This document shows positions 55,310-63,718 of a stretch of DNA of 64,000 bases, one piece after another. The stretch's first letter is position 1; each line of letters begins with the position of its first letter. Source of the DNA: Oscillatoria sp. CS-180 (lineage in GTDB: Bacteria > Cyanobacteriota > Cyanobacteriia > Phormidesmidales > Phormidesmidaceae); NCBI RefSeq assembly GCF_028330965.1, contig NZ_JAQMUB010000081.1, forward strand, positions 205,080 to 269,079. The letters run 5' to 3'. The position numbers were made by a program, and so were the translations under genes. The notes below the pieces were generated by a model. That model saw nothing but the letters and a program-made list of their open reading frames with translations. It made no database searches and was not told the DNA's origin.

Positions 55310-56801
55310 CGAGAACTCGGTCGAGTTTTTGGGGTTGAATCTGGATGCTTTCCGAGAACTGGTTACCTTTGCCAGAGTCGCTGAGGGATTTACGCTGGCG
55401 ATCGCAGAGCTAAACTTTGAGGCTGATGGAGACTTGATTATCCAGGCTCTTGAGACGCATAAGATGGCTCAAAGCATCCAGTTTATGGAGATGGATTTTA
55501 GCGAGGCAGCATCTTTCTCATTGCTCAACGAGGTGAACGCCAGATTGGCAGACACTCCGATGCAGCCAGAGCGCAAGCGGGTATTGCTGATCCGGGGACT
55601 GTCGACTGCGATCGGGGTGAAGGGCAACTATTCACAATTTTTGGCAGACCTCAATTACAGTCGAGATTTGCTGGCCGCCCAAGTGCCCCATCCGATAGTT
55701 TTGTTTTTGCCCGATTATGGGGTCACCCGCCTCGCTCACTATGCTAAAGATTTCTGGACCTGGAAATCGGGGCTCTTTCGATTTCGCACTACGCGCCAGC
55801 GGATAGAAACCAGCCAAACTCAGATGGGACAGGCAAGTCGTGACCTGCCGACTGACAGCTTACCGGCCAAACAGGCCCGCATTGAACAGCTAGAACAACT
55901 GCTAAGTGAATCTATTCAGACTGGGAACCCACCCACCCACCCACAACCCCTTTGCATCGCCCTAGCGCTAGAGCTGGGAGACGCTTACCGCAGTCTCTCT
56001 GAGCTAGACCAGGCCCGGCGACACTACCACAGCGCCTGGGAGTGGGCTAAGACCGACGCCGATTTAGAGCATCAGGCCAATGCGCTTTTTGGTTTGGGGC
56101 AGGTTCATCGTCTACGAGACAATCACAGTAAGGCCTCCGTTCGATTTGACCAAGCCCTACACCTCTACCAAGCCGCCGGGGATCGACTCGGCGAAGCCAA
56201 CACGCTCATAGCCAAAGGCGATGTCCTCCAATTCCTTGACCGTCGCTCTGAGGCCCTCCAGCACTATGACCAAGCCCTCGAACTCTACCAAGCCACCGGA
56301 GCTCGACTCGGCGAAGCCAACACGCTAAAAGCCAAAGGCGATGTCCTCCAATTCCTTGACCGTCGCTCTGAGGCCCTCCAGCACTATGACCAAGCCCTCG
56401 AACTCTACCAAGCCACCGGGGCTCGACTCGGCGAAGCCAACGTCATTCAAGAACTGGGCAAAATGCAGGACAATCTAGAAGAATCGTTACGGCTTTTGCA
56501 ACAAGCCCAGTCGCTTTATGAGGCTATTGGCGATCGCTACAGTCAGTGCCGTAATTTGCTGAAATTTGTCTCTCCAGCTCACCTTCGACTGGGTCAGCAG
56601 CAGGATGCTTTAAAGGCTTTGCAATGCGCTGCCGAACTGGCTCGGGACACTGAGTTTGAATTTTTCTATGAGGCTGCCTTGCAAGAGATTAGGGAGCTTG
56701 AGAGCCATAAGGAAACAGCATCAATGCTTGTGTCCAAATTCATTACCTGGATACTGCTTGGTGTTGCGATCGCCCTTCTTTTTGGGTGGCTGATACGATG
56801 A
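55275..56801 (+). CDS. Tail-anchored TPR protein with NTPase-like N-terminal domain
   Basis: About 508 residues from the ATG at 55275, overlapping the NTPase gene by 35 bases. The N-terminal domain (about 10-190) has VLLIRGLSTAIG, PIVLFLPDYG and DFWTWKSGLFRF. It looks like an NTPase-derived domain without a P-loop, a type I recall from cyanobacterial TPR proteins. TPRs occupy about 230-460 and include nearly identical 40-residue units. The final 20 residues (FITWILLGVAIALLFGWLIR) form a C-terminal transmembrane anchor. Confidence 0.82.
   Translation: MPHPPTPPSQSNENSVEFLGLNLDAFRELVTFARVAEGFTLAIAELNFEADGDLIIQALETHKMAQSIQFMEMDFSEAASFSLLNEVNARLADTPMQPERKRVLLIRGLSTAIGVKGNYSQFLADLNYSRDLLAAQVPHPIVLFLPDYGVTRLAHYAKDFWTWKSGLFRFRTTRQRIETSQTQMGQASRDLPTDSLPAKQARIEQLEQLLSESIQTGNPPTHPQPLCIALALELGDAYRSLSELDQARRHYHSAWEWAKTDADLEHQANALFGLGQVHRLRDNHSKASVRFDQALHLYQAAGDRLGEANTLIAKGDVLQFLDRRSEALQHYDQALELYQATGARLGEANTLKAKGDVLQFLDRRSEALQHYDQALELYQATGARLGEANVIQELGKMQDNLEESLRLLQQAQSLYEAIGDRYSQCRNLLKFVSPAHLRLGQQQDALKALQCAAELARDTEFEFFYEAALQEIRELESHKETASMLVSKFITWILLGVAIALLFGWLIR
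56151..56450 (+). repeat. Tandem 120-bp repeats inside the TPR gene
   Basis: Units start at 56151, 56271 and 56391, each 120 bp (40 codons, more than one 34-residue TPR). Bases 56221-56280 and 56341-56400 are identical, and the other parts differ at only a few positions. The third unit diverges after 56440. Such near-identity at DNA level indicates recent duplication or gene conversion. Confidence 0.93.
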
Positions 56802-56866
56802 GCTTCCCACGATCGCTTACCACAGCGATAGACTCAGATCTATAGAACAATGGGTAGGTGACAATT

Positions 56867-57736
56867 ATGGCTCATCTCAAAGCGCGGCGGCCTCAGAACG
56901 TGGACGGCGACATTTATGTCGACAGTTCCTGTATTGACTGCGATACCTGTCGCTGGATGGTGCCCGACGTATTTTCCCGTGAAGACGGACAGTCTATTGT
57001 GTGGCAGCAGCCGGAGACGGAGGCGGAGCGGTTGGCAGCATTGCAGGCGGTGCTGTCCTGCCCAACGGCTTCCATTGGCACCGTTGAACCGCCTCGCGAT
57101 ATGAAGGTGGCGCAGGCCAGTTTCCCCATTCCCATCACAGACAAGGTCTATCACTGCGGCTACCATTCCGAAAAGTCCTTCGGCGCGGCAAGCTACTTCA
57201 TCCAGCGGCCTGAGGGCAACATTTTGATCGATTCTCCTCGATTTGCGGCTCCTTTGGTGAAGCAGCTAGACGCGCTAGGCGGCGTTCGCTACCTGTATTT
57301 GACTCACCGAGACGATGTTGCCGACCATCAGCAGTTTCACGATCGCTTCGGCTGCGATCGCCTCCTCCACGAAGACGACATTACAGCTAGCACCGCCGCT
57401 ATTGAAATTCCGCTCCGGGGCACTGACCCGATTCAGTTGGCTCCAGACGTAAAAATCATTCCGGTGCCGGGACATACGAAGGGACACACCGTGCTGCTCT
57501 ATCGTGATCGTGTTCTCTTCACAGGAGATCACCTTGCCTGGTCAGAGCGACTGCACCAACTCTACGCCTTTCGCAACCACTGCTGGTATTCTTGGCCGCA
57601 GCTCGTTCAGTCCATGAAGAAACTGGCGGAATATGATTTTGAATGGGTGCTGCCGGGTCACGGTCGTCGCCACCATGCGGATCAGGAGAGGATGCGGGAA
57701 CAGATGCGGAAGTGTTTGGATTGGATGAAGGCGTAA
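56867..57736 (+). CDS. Ferredoxin-MBL-fold fusion protein
   Basis: About 289 residues from the ATG at 56867 (GTG at 56858 possible). Residues about 12-70 are a single-cluster ferredoxin domain (SCIDCDTCRWMVPDVF ... LSCPTASIG, four Cys). The rest is a metallo-beta-lactamase fold with THRDDVADH in place of the canonical HxHxDH, then PGHTKGHTVLL, FTGDHLAW and LPGHGRR. The fusion suggests a redox-linked hydrolase or oxidoreductase. The metal site is incomplete relative to classical enzymes, so its reaction is unknown. Confidence 0.85.
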   Translation: MAHLKARRPQNVDGDIYVDSSCIDCDTCRWMVPDVFSREDGQSIVWQQPETEAERLAALQAVLSCPTASIGTVEPPRDMKVAQASFPIPITDKVYHCGYHSEKSFGAASYFIQRPEGNILIDSPRFAAPLVKQLDALGGVRYLYLTHRDDVADHQQFHDRFGCDRLLHEDDITASTAAIEIPLRGTDPIQLAPDVKIIPVPGHTKGHTVLLYRDRVLFTGDHLAWSERLHQLYAFRNHCWYSWPQLVQSMKKLAEYDFEWVLPGHGRRHHADQERMREQMRKCLDWMKA

Positions 57737-57795
57737 ATCGGTCCAGGAGTAGACACTAAGTCCGTGCGGCAACAAACAGGTCACGGTCCTATCGG

Positions 57796-58869
57796 CTAAT
57801 AGCGAGAGACCGTAGGCTCTGGGGAAATCGGGGAGGGTGATCGCGTCTGCCCCATAACTTGTTCAATTGTCTCTAGGGCCAGATCAATGTCCGCCTGATT
57901 CACCATCAGGTTAGTGACTGCGCGGAGCGTGTTTGCGGCGGTGGGTAGCACGCCAACGCCCTGCTCAGCAAGCTGTTGAGCGAAAGTTGTTGCGGGCACT
58001 GTGTTGGGGGTGTGGAAGTAAACGAGGTTGGTCTGGACGTCCGCTAGGTTGATGGAGATACCGTCAATGTGCTGGAGGCCGTGGGCGAGGCGTTGGGCGT
58101 TGGCGTGGTCGTCGGCGAGGCGATCGCGGTGGTGGTTCACGGCATAAAGCGCTCCAGCGGCAATAATACCCGCTTGTCTCATGCCGCCGCCAAACATTTT
58201 GCGAAACCGTCGCGCTCGCTGCACCAGTTCCTGAGAAGCAACGAGAGCAGAGCCCACTGGCGCACCCAGTCCTTTGGAAAAGCAGACGCTAACGGTGTCG
58301 AAGGGAGCCGCGTATTCTGCTGGCGAGAGGCCCGTAGCAACGCAGGCATTCCAGAACCGAGCACCGTCGAGATGCAGTCGCAGGTCGTTATCTCGACAAA
58401 CCGCTGCAATTTCCTGAATGGTCTGAAGCGGAAAAATGCTGCCGCCGCCCCGGTTATGCGTATTCTCCAGGCAGACCAATGTTGTGCGGGGATAGTGGTC
58501 ATTGAATGGCCGCAGTTCTGCTTGCAGGTCAGCTGCCGTGAAAATGCCGCGCGTTCCCTGAATAAGCCGACACATCACGCCAGATAGGGCAGCGGGTGCG
58601 CCCCCCTCATAAAAATAAATGTGGGCCTGGCTTTCTAGGATGATTTCGTCGCCGGGCTCCGTATGCACGCGCAGGGCAACCTGATTCGTCATCGTGCCCG
58701 AGGGCATGTAGACAGCGGCTTCTTTACCCAGCAGCGCGGCGACGGTTGCTTCCAGTTCATTAACAGTGGGGTCATCGCCTAACACATCGTCACCAACAGG
58801 GGCCTGGGCGATCGCCTGGCGCATCTCTGGCGTGGGTTGAGTCACCGTATCACTGCGAAGATCAATCAT
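57796..58869 (-). CDS. ltaE: Low-specificity L-threonine aldolase
   Basis: 357 residues. Begins [23 protein letters not shown]-fold motifs are [42 protein letters not shown] and the PLP-Lys in [18 protein letters not shown]. It cleaves threonine or allo-threonine to glycine and acetaldehyde. Start codons of this gene and the 83-codon plus-strand frame at 58871 are back to back (one base apart). Confidence 0.93.
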   Translation of the reverse strand: MIDLRSDTVTQPTPEMRQAIAQAPVGDDVLGDDPTVNELEATVAALLGKEAAVYMPSGTMTNQVALRVHTEPGDEIILESQAHIYFYEGGAPAALSGVMCRLIQGTRGIFTAADLQAELRPFNDHYPRTTLVCLENTHNRGGGSIFPLQTIQEIAAVCRDNDLRLHLDGARFWNACVATGLSPAEYAAPFDTVSVCFSKGLGAPVGSALVASQELVQRARRFRKMFGGGMRQAGIIAAGALYAVNHHRDRLADDHANAQRLAHGLQHIDGISINLADVQTNLVYFHTPNTVPATTFAQQLAEQGVGVLPTAANTLRAVTNLMVNQADIDLALETIEQVMGQTRSPSPISPEPTVSRY

Positions 58870-58870
58870 A

Positions 58871-59122
58871 GTGAGAGAAGATAATTTAGGGTCGAAACGG
58901 TTGCTCTATGAGCAATTTGGCAATCAAGACTATTGGGTCGTTAACGTGGCAGCAAAACGATTGTTTGCCTTCTCCATCGCCGACGGACGCAGCGGTCAAA
59001 TCCAAACATCAGAAGTCCTGCCAGGATTGAAATTGTCCTTTGTGGAGGAAGCATTGGAGCGATCGCAAACGGAGGACGACGTTGCTCTTATACGCTGGCT
59101 GATGGAGACACTGAAACCATAG
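58871..59122 (+). pseudogene. C-terminal remnant of a Uma2-family (DUF820) endonuclease gene
   Basis: The frame from a GTG at 58871 gives 83 residues: [24 protein letters not shown] and SEVLPGLKLSFVEEALERS match the C-terminal third of Uma2 proteins (YAxxGIxEYWIVDL ... S.vLPGL). The N-terminal roughly 110 residues with the first catalytic acids are missing, and ltaE begins immediately upstream on the other strand. It is probably a decayed gene fragment. Confidence 0.65.
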
Positions 59123-59148
59123 AGGTCAAAGCATAGGGAGCTGGCCAA

Positions 59149-59175
59149 GAGTCAGACGCTTTTACACTCTGACTC
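59149..59175. terminator. Possible bidirectional stem-loop between convergent genes
   Basis: GAGTCAGA (59149-59156) and TCTGACTC (59168-59175) form a perfect 8-bp stem with an 11-base loop CGCTTTTACAC. It lies between the Uma2 remnant and the convergent rsfS gene. No clear U-tract. Confidence 0.35.
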
Positions 59176-59221
59176 CTGAACTCCCGCCCGCCAAAAATTC
59201 TCAGGCTAACCTGACGCTCAA

Positions 59222-59647
59222 TTACTCCTTTGAGTCGAAGGGCACTTCTTCCGCATGGCCCCAAAAAGCTTCAAGGCCATAGTATTCACGGGCATCGGGC
59301 AGAAAGATGTGAACAATAACTTCACCATAGTCCTGTAGCACCCAACTCCCTTCTATTTGACCTTCTGTCCGCAGCGGATCGCGATTGAATGCCTCAGAAG
59401 CAATATCGGTCACGTTACGAGCGATCGCCCGGACTTGAGCTGAAGAGAAACCCGTCACAATGACGAAATAGTCTGCAATGTAGGAAACGTCAGAGACTTT
59501 CAAAATCCGAATATCGCCTCCTTTACGCTCATCAGCGGCTTGAGCGATCGCAAGGGCGAGGTCCAGCGCAATATCTTCGGATGTGTGGAGGGTTGTTGGC
59601 TCAGAAGGAGACTGTAGGTGGGTGACGGAGTTTTGGTAATTTGACAT
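59222..59647 (-). CDS. rsfS: Ribosome silencing factor RsfS
   Basis: 141 residues, family length. The core is [54 protein letters not shown] and [31 protein letters not shown]. It binds ribosomal protein uL14 and blocks subunit joining during starvation. It lies 62 bases after yqeK on the same strand, a pairing common in bacteria. Confidence 0.95.
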   Translation of the reverse strand: MSNYQNSVTHLQSPSEPTTLHTSEDIALDLALAIAQAADERKGGDIRILKVSDVSYIADYFVIVTGFSSAQVRAIARNVTDIASEAFNRDPLRTEGQIEGSWVLQDYGEVIVHIFLPDAREYYGLEAFWGHAEEVPFDSKE

Positions 59648-59709
59648 GTGAAGGCGAATGTCCTCAATTCAACAGGGTTTCTGCGAAGGGAAAATTCCCT
59701 AGGGTTAGC

Positions 59710-60339
59710 CTAAGCAGCCGAGTCAACAGAATGCTGGCAATGGCGAGCATTCAAAAACCCGTTATGGGTCAGGATAGTGCGGGGATGGATGGGACGTCTA
59801 TTTTCCAGAAGATGTTGTAAGGAAAAAACACAGGTCTCATAAACGGCTCCCTGCAAGTTGCGATAACTCTGGTCTCTTAAGCGCTGTAGCTTCAACGTGT
59901 CTCCCCGACCTGGCTCTAGCGCATCAGCCAAATACACGACGCAGCTGATAGCGTCCATGTCTGGACTACCAAGCGTGTGATTCGAGATCGCCTTTAACAC
60001 CCGTTCGTCTGAGACGCCAAAGGTGTCTCTGGCAACAACGGCACCAACGGGGGCATGGAGCAGGTGCGGGCAAGCAACTTCAGCTGGATCTAGCGTCCAT
60101 CCTTCCGCCTCGGCAACAGCCAAAAGCTGTTTGGGCGGAAAACACTTCGCCAGGTCATGCATGAGTCCTGCCTGCTGCACGAGAGCAACAGACAAACCAT
60201 GATGCTGTGCTAGGGCGATCGCCATCTCCTCTACTCTCAAAATGTGACGCAATCGTTTTTCAGGAACCTCCTGCTTCAACCATTGCAAAACATCTTCACG
60301 CAGAGTATCGGACATCAACAACGATGTTGTCATAAGCAA
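59710..60339 (-). CDS. yqeK: HD-domain diadenosine tetraphosphatase YqeK
   Basis: 209 residues (an ATG at 60315 gives 201). HD motifs are LRHILRVEEMAIALA (His), LMHDLAKCFP (His-Asp), CPHLLHAPVGAVVA, ISNHTLG and VVYLADALEPGR (Asp). YqeK hydrolyses Ap4A to ADP symmetrically. The usual companion nadD is not adjacent, but rsfS follows. Confidence 0.92.
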   Translation of the reverse strand: MLMTTSLLMSDTLREDVLQWLKQEVPEKRLRHILRVEEMAIALAQHHGLSVALVQQAGLMHDLAKCFPPKQLLAVAEAEGWTLDPAEVACPHLLHAPVGAVVARDTFGVSDERVLKAISNHTLGSPDMDAISCVVYLADALEPGRGDTLKLQRLRDQSYRNLQGAVYETCVFSLQHLLENRRPIHPRTILTHNGFLNARHCQHSVDSAA

Positions 60340-60709
60340 TTTGCGATAGGGATCACTCTAAACTCTAAATCAGCCAAAATTCTTTTCTCTATTCTACAGG
60401 GCTAAAATTTGAGTTTGCATCTACGCCGACGGGGAGAAATTACGCCTAGGCAGTCTGGCAATCGACACAGATTGTCTCCCCAAAAACGTATTTCGATGGG
60501 GCGATCGCAAAAAAGCCTTACCGAAACGATGCGTTCTTGAAACCAGCGTGTATGATGATGCTCATTCTTTTGCTTCTCAACACAGGGATTTTGCGTCTTC
60601 TGAAGTGTGCCAGGCCTCGCCCGTTACCATAAGTTGCAGACGCATAAAGCGACCCTCAGCGACTGTGTGGTCAAAGCAGACGACTGTGAAGCCTATTTGA
60701 GCAAGACCC
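60340..60709. other. Divergent intergenic region, nothing recognised
   Basis: About 370 bp between yqeK and the coiled-coil gene. A GCGATCGC site occurs near 60501. No repeat, RNA or convincing promoter recognised. Confidence 0.4.
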
Positions 60710-61786
60710 ATGACTTCTTCGATTCAAGGCATTATCATCGCGCTCCTCATTGCCTTTTTGGTGGGCATCTTGGTGTGCTACTCCTTAATGCAAGGCCGCA
60801 TGAGACGACAGGCAAAAGCGCTCAAAATCAGCCAGCGCCGTCTTGAAGAAATCGAACAATCCCACGAGCTGCGGCTGCGCGAAACAACAACTCAGCTGCG
60901 CCAAGAGTATGAAGCCGAGCTAGCTGAAACCATTGAACACTATCAAGATCAGCTTTCACAAAAAGCGATCGAGATGGAGCAAGTGTATGAGACTCGGTTT
61001 CGGGTGTTGCAGCAGGGAGAGATATCACCGCCGCCGCCGCCACCTGAACCTCAACGTGTTGTTCATACGGACCCCATTGTCAAGATTTCTCCAACCCCAG
61101 TGCCGCGCCGGGGTGAAATTGAACCCTTGCCAGACGATCGCGATCGCGCCTTGACGCATCCGCAAATCTTACATTTCAAAAAGCAGTACGAGGCTCGTCT
61201 CAAAGAAGCCGTTCAGAAACTCCAGTCAGCCTATGAGAAACAGCTTGCTGCGCACGCCAAAGCTGTTCGAGAAGACATTAAAAAAGAATATGAGATCCGG
61301 CTTTCTGCCAAATCTAAAGCCTATGAGCAGCAGCTAGCCGAAGAGACCGCTAGGCTTGAGGAGGAATATCGGAATCGTCCAGCGCCTGCTTCCCTATCTG
61401 ACTTGATCACTGAGGAGCCAGACATAACGACTCCGAGTTCAATCATGGGCACGGGTGACGAAACAACAATGACCATGCCTCCCGCAAAGCTGTCAGGAGC
61501 TGCATCCGAGGATACAACTGCAAACTACACCCAGGACGAAATGGAAGCTCGGATTCAAGAGGCGATCGCTGGGGTCCGTGAGGAATACGAGCAGCGGCTT
61601 TCAGATCAGCTGGACGAGCGGCAAGATCAGTTTCAACGCCAGATGCAAACGATGGAAGCAGACTATCAGCAGCGTATTCAAGATCTGTCTGCCGCCAATC
61701 CGGGTGATGAGATGAACCCAACAGCCAATGAAGACGACGATTTTGGCCCCCTCGATTTGAGCGATATTGGTGACCAACGTCGATGA
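60710..61786 (+). CDS. Membrane-anchored long coiled-coil protein
   Basis: 358 residues. An N-terminal transmembrane helix (about 7-28, IIIALLIAFLVGILVCYSLM) is followed by extended coiled coil (about 35-115), a Pro-rich break (PPPPPPEPQ), a second coiled coil (about 155-225), an acidic linker and a third coiled coil near 275-330. The repeats of EYEARLKEA and EYEQRLSDQL type suggest a rod. Overlaps the next gene by four bases (ATGA), so it is translationally coupled to an acyltransferase-like protein. Possible envelope or scaffold role. Confidence 0.75.
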   Translation: MTSSIQGIIIALLIAFLVGILVCYSLMQGRMRRQAKALKISQRRLEEIEQSHELRLRETTTQLRQEYEAELAETIEHYQDQLSQKAIEMEQVYETRFRVLQQGEISPPPPPPEPQRVVHTDPIVKISPTPVPRRGEIEPLPDDRDRALTHPQILHFKKQYEARLKEAVQKLQSAYEKQLAAHAKAVREDIKKEYEIRLSAKSKAYEQQLAEETARLEEEYRNRPAPASLSDLITEEPDITTPSSIMGTGDETTMTMPPAKLSGAASEDTTANYTQDEMEARIQEAIAGVREEYEQRLSDQLDERQDQFQRQMQTMEADYQQRIQDLSAANPGDEMNPTANEDDDFGPLDLSDIGDQRR

Positions 61787-63204
61787 CTAACACTCTCCGT
61801 CACGCCCAGCCGCCTCTCGATTTTCTGCCACCTGCATTCGATGCCAAAGTGCTGTGGTTAACCAAAACTTTGTTGCCGACATGGATGCATTGGCGGAGTA
61901 GCGTGCAACAGCTCAACATCCAGGGCGCGGAAATCCTGGTCGATCTATTCCATCAGTTTCATGCGGGTAAAGCTCGTTTTTTGATTGCCTTTCGGCACCC
62001 CAGTCCTAATGATGCTTACTGTTTGATGAACCTGCTGTGGAACGAGTTGCCCAAAACAGCTCATCGGTTAGGACAGCCGTTTTCGCAAGTGCCCCACGTC
62101 CACTTTATTTACGATCGCGGCATTCCCCTTTGGGCTGGAAAATGGGTCGGTTGGTTCTATTCACACTTAGGCGGCACGTCTATTCAGCGTGGCAAAGTTG
62201 ATCGTCAAGGCCTCAAATCGGCCCGCCATTTGTTTGCCAACGGTCAATTTCCCATGGCAGCTGCTCCAGAAGGGGCGAACAATGGTCATACCGGCATTAT
62301 CAGTCCCTTTGAGCCAGGAATCGCCCAATTCGGCTTTTGGTGCGTGGATGATCTCCGCAAAGCTGACCGCCCTGAGCAGGTTTTCATTGTGCCGTTGGGT
62401 ATCCAATATCGCTATCGAGATGCTCCGTGGCCCGCTTTAGCAACCCTGATGACAGCGCTAGAGCAGGAAGTCGGCATCACCCCGGAGACAACCACCCATC
62501 CAACCTTTCAGGATGACCCCGCCGCGATCGCCCAAGCGCTTTATCCAAGGCTAGTGAGATTGGGCTATCAGCTCTTGGAAATCATGGAGTCTTACTATTC
62601 AGATTTCTTCCAAATTGCGTTTGACCCGCCTGACGCCCAGCCCGATGCTCAACCAACCGAACTTGGCTTTCGGTTGAATCGCTTACTCAATGCAGCCTTA
62701 CAAGCCGCTGAATCGTTTTTCCACATTCAACCCAAAGGGTCTGTCATTGATCGCTGCCGCAAAATTGAACAGGCTGGGTGGGACTGGATCTATCGAGAAG
62801 ATCTGAGAACGAACCATCAGCTTTCCACAGTCGAACGGGGCCTTGCCGATCGCATTGCTGAAGAAGCCGAACTAAGAATGTGGCACATGCGCTTAGTCGA
62901 GAACTTTGTCGCTGTCACCGGCAACTACGTCAGCGAAAAACCAACCGTCGAACGCTTCGCTGAAACGCTTTTGCTGCTCAGAGACACCATTGTTCTCATC
63001 AAAGGCGAGAATCCTTTTCCTCGGCCTGCTTTAGGCGATCAAATTGCTTGTCTATCCGTTGGAGAAGCCCTTTCAGTGAGCGATCGCTGGCCCGCCTACA
63101 AAGCCAATCGTCGCCAAGCTATTTCAGACCTGACCGCCGATTTACAGTCATCCGTACAGGCCCTCATCGACTCAACCCCCTCTTCCCAACCCAACACTCC
63201 GTAG
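61783..63204 (+). CDS. PlsC-like acyltransferase family protein
   Basis: 473 residues. An acyltransferase signature HPSPND (H-x4-D, motif I) near residue 70 and AAPEGANNG (motif III equivalent) near residue 160 are visible, with FIVPLGIQYRY after. The C-terminal roughly 200 residues are helical and not part of the classical PlsC core. Likely acts on lysophosphatidate or another lipid, but substrate is not certain. Overlaps the upstream coiled-coil gene by four bases. Confidence 0.75.
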   Translation: MTNTLRHAQPPLDFLPPAFDAKVLWLTKTLLPTWMHWRSSVQQLNIQGAEILVDLFHQFHAGKARFLIAFRHPSPNDAYCLMNLLWNELPKTAHRLGQPFSQVPHVHFIYDRGIPLWAGKWVGWFYSHLGGTSIQRGKVDRQGLKSARHLFANGQFPMAAAPEGANNGHTGIISPFEPGIAQFGFWCVDDLRKADRPEQVFIVPLGIQYRYRDAPWPALATLMTALEQEVGITPETTTHPTFQDDPAAIAQALYPRLVRLGYQLLEIMESYYSDFFQIAFDPPDAQPDAQPTELGFRLNRLLNAALQAAESFFHIQPKGSVIDRCRKIEQAGWDWIYREDLRTNHQLSTVERGLADRIAEEAELRMWHMRLVENFVAVTGNYVSEKPTVERFAETLLLLRDTIVLIKGENPFPRPALGDQIACLSVGEALSVSDRWPAYKANRRQAISDLTADLQSSVQALIDSTPSSQPNTP

Positions 63205-63310
63205 GGTGCATTCGCGCCAGCAATAATCCCCATCCAAACAATTCTTCTCCAAGAGTCCTCCCTTCAAGCCATGATGGACTGTAAAGAAACTTTTCAAATT
63301 GGCTTGAATT

Positions 63311-63613
63311 ATGACAAAGCAGTTTTTCAAAGGCTACCTCACGGCATTGGTCAACCCGACCCTGATGTCCATGGCCCTAAGAGTCGCCCTAGTCGTCGGC
63401 AGTATTTTATTTACCATCAATCATGCTGCCGCTCTGGTGCAAGGCCAAATGACTCAGGGGCGCTGGATCTCGGCAGTGTTAACCTACTGTGTCCCCTATG
63501 CAGTGAGTATTCATGGGCAATACGTCTCTCAGCAGCGACGGGCTGCCACAAAAGTCACCCAGATGCCACTAACCGTGTCAGACAAAGAATTGATACAAAA
63601 CGGACATCGATAA
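63311..63613 (+). CDS. nrtS: NrtS-type nitrate/nitrite transporter subunit
   Basis: 100 residues. Two hydrophobic helices (about 19-42 LMSMALRVALVVGSILFTINHAA; 51-70 WISAVLTYCVPYAVSIHGQYVS) with QGQMTQGRW between them match the small NrtS nitrate permease family of cyanobacteria. The last 25 residues are less conserved. I looked for an NtcA site (GTA-N8-TAC) in the 106 bases upstream and saw none. Confidence 0.85.
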   Translation: MTKQFFKGYLTALVNPTLMSMALRVALVVGSILFTINHAAALVQGQMTQGRWISAVLTYCVPYAVSIHGQYVSQQRRAATKVTQMPLTVSDKELIQNGHR

Positions 63614-63718
63614 CGTATTCGACCTTTGGTTCAGTCATTTTCGGGCAACATTGAAATCGGTCGTGAAGACTAGCCGAGCGCATCGCTCTGTTGACTACTA
63701 ATTTCAGAGAGTTGTCCC

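Noticed and set aside
63205..63310. NtcA site upstream of nrtS
   Set aside because: GTA occurs, but no TAC follows after eight bases.
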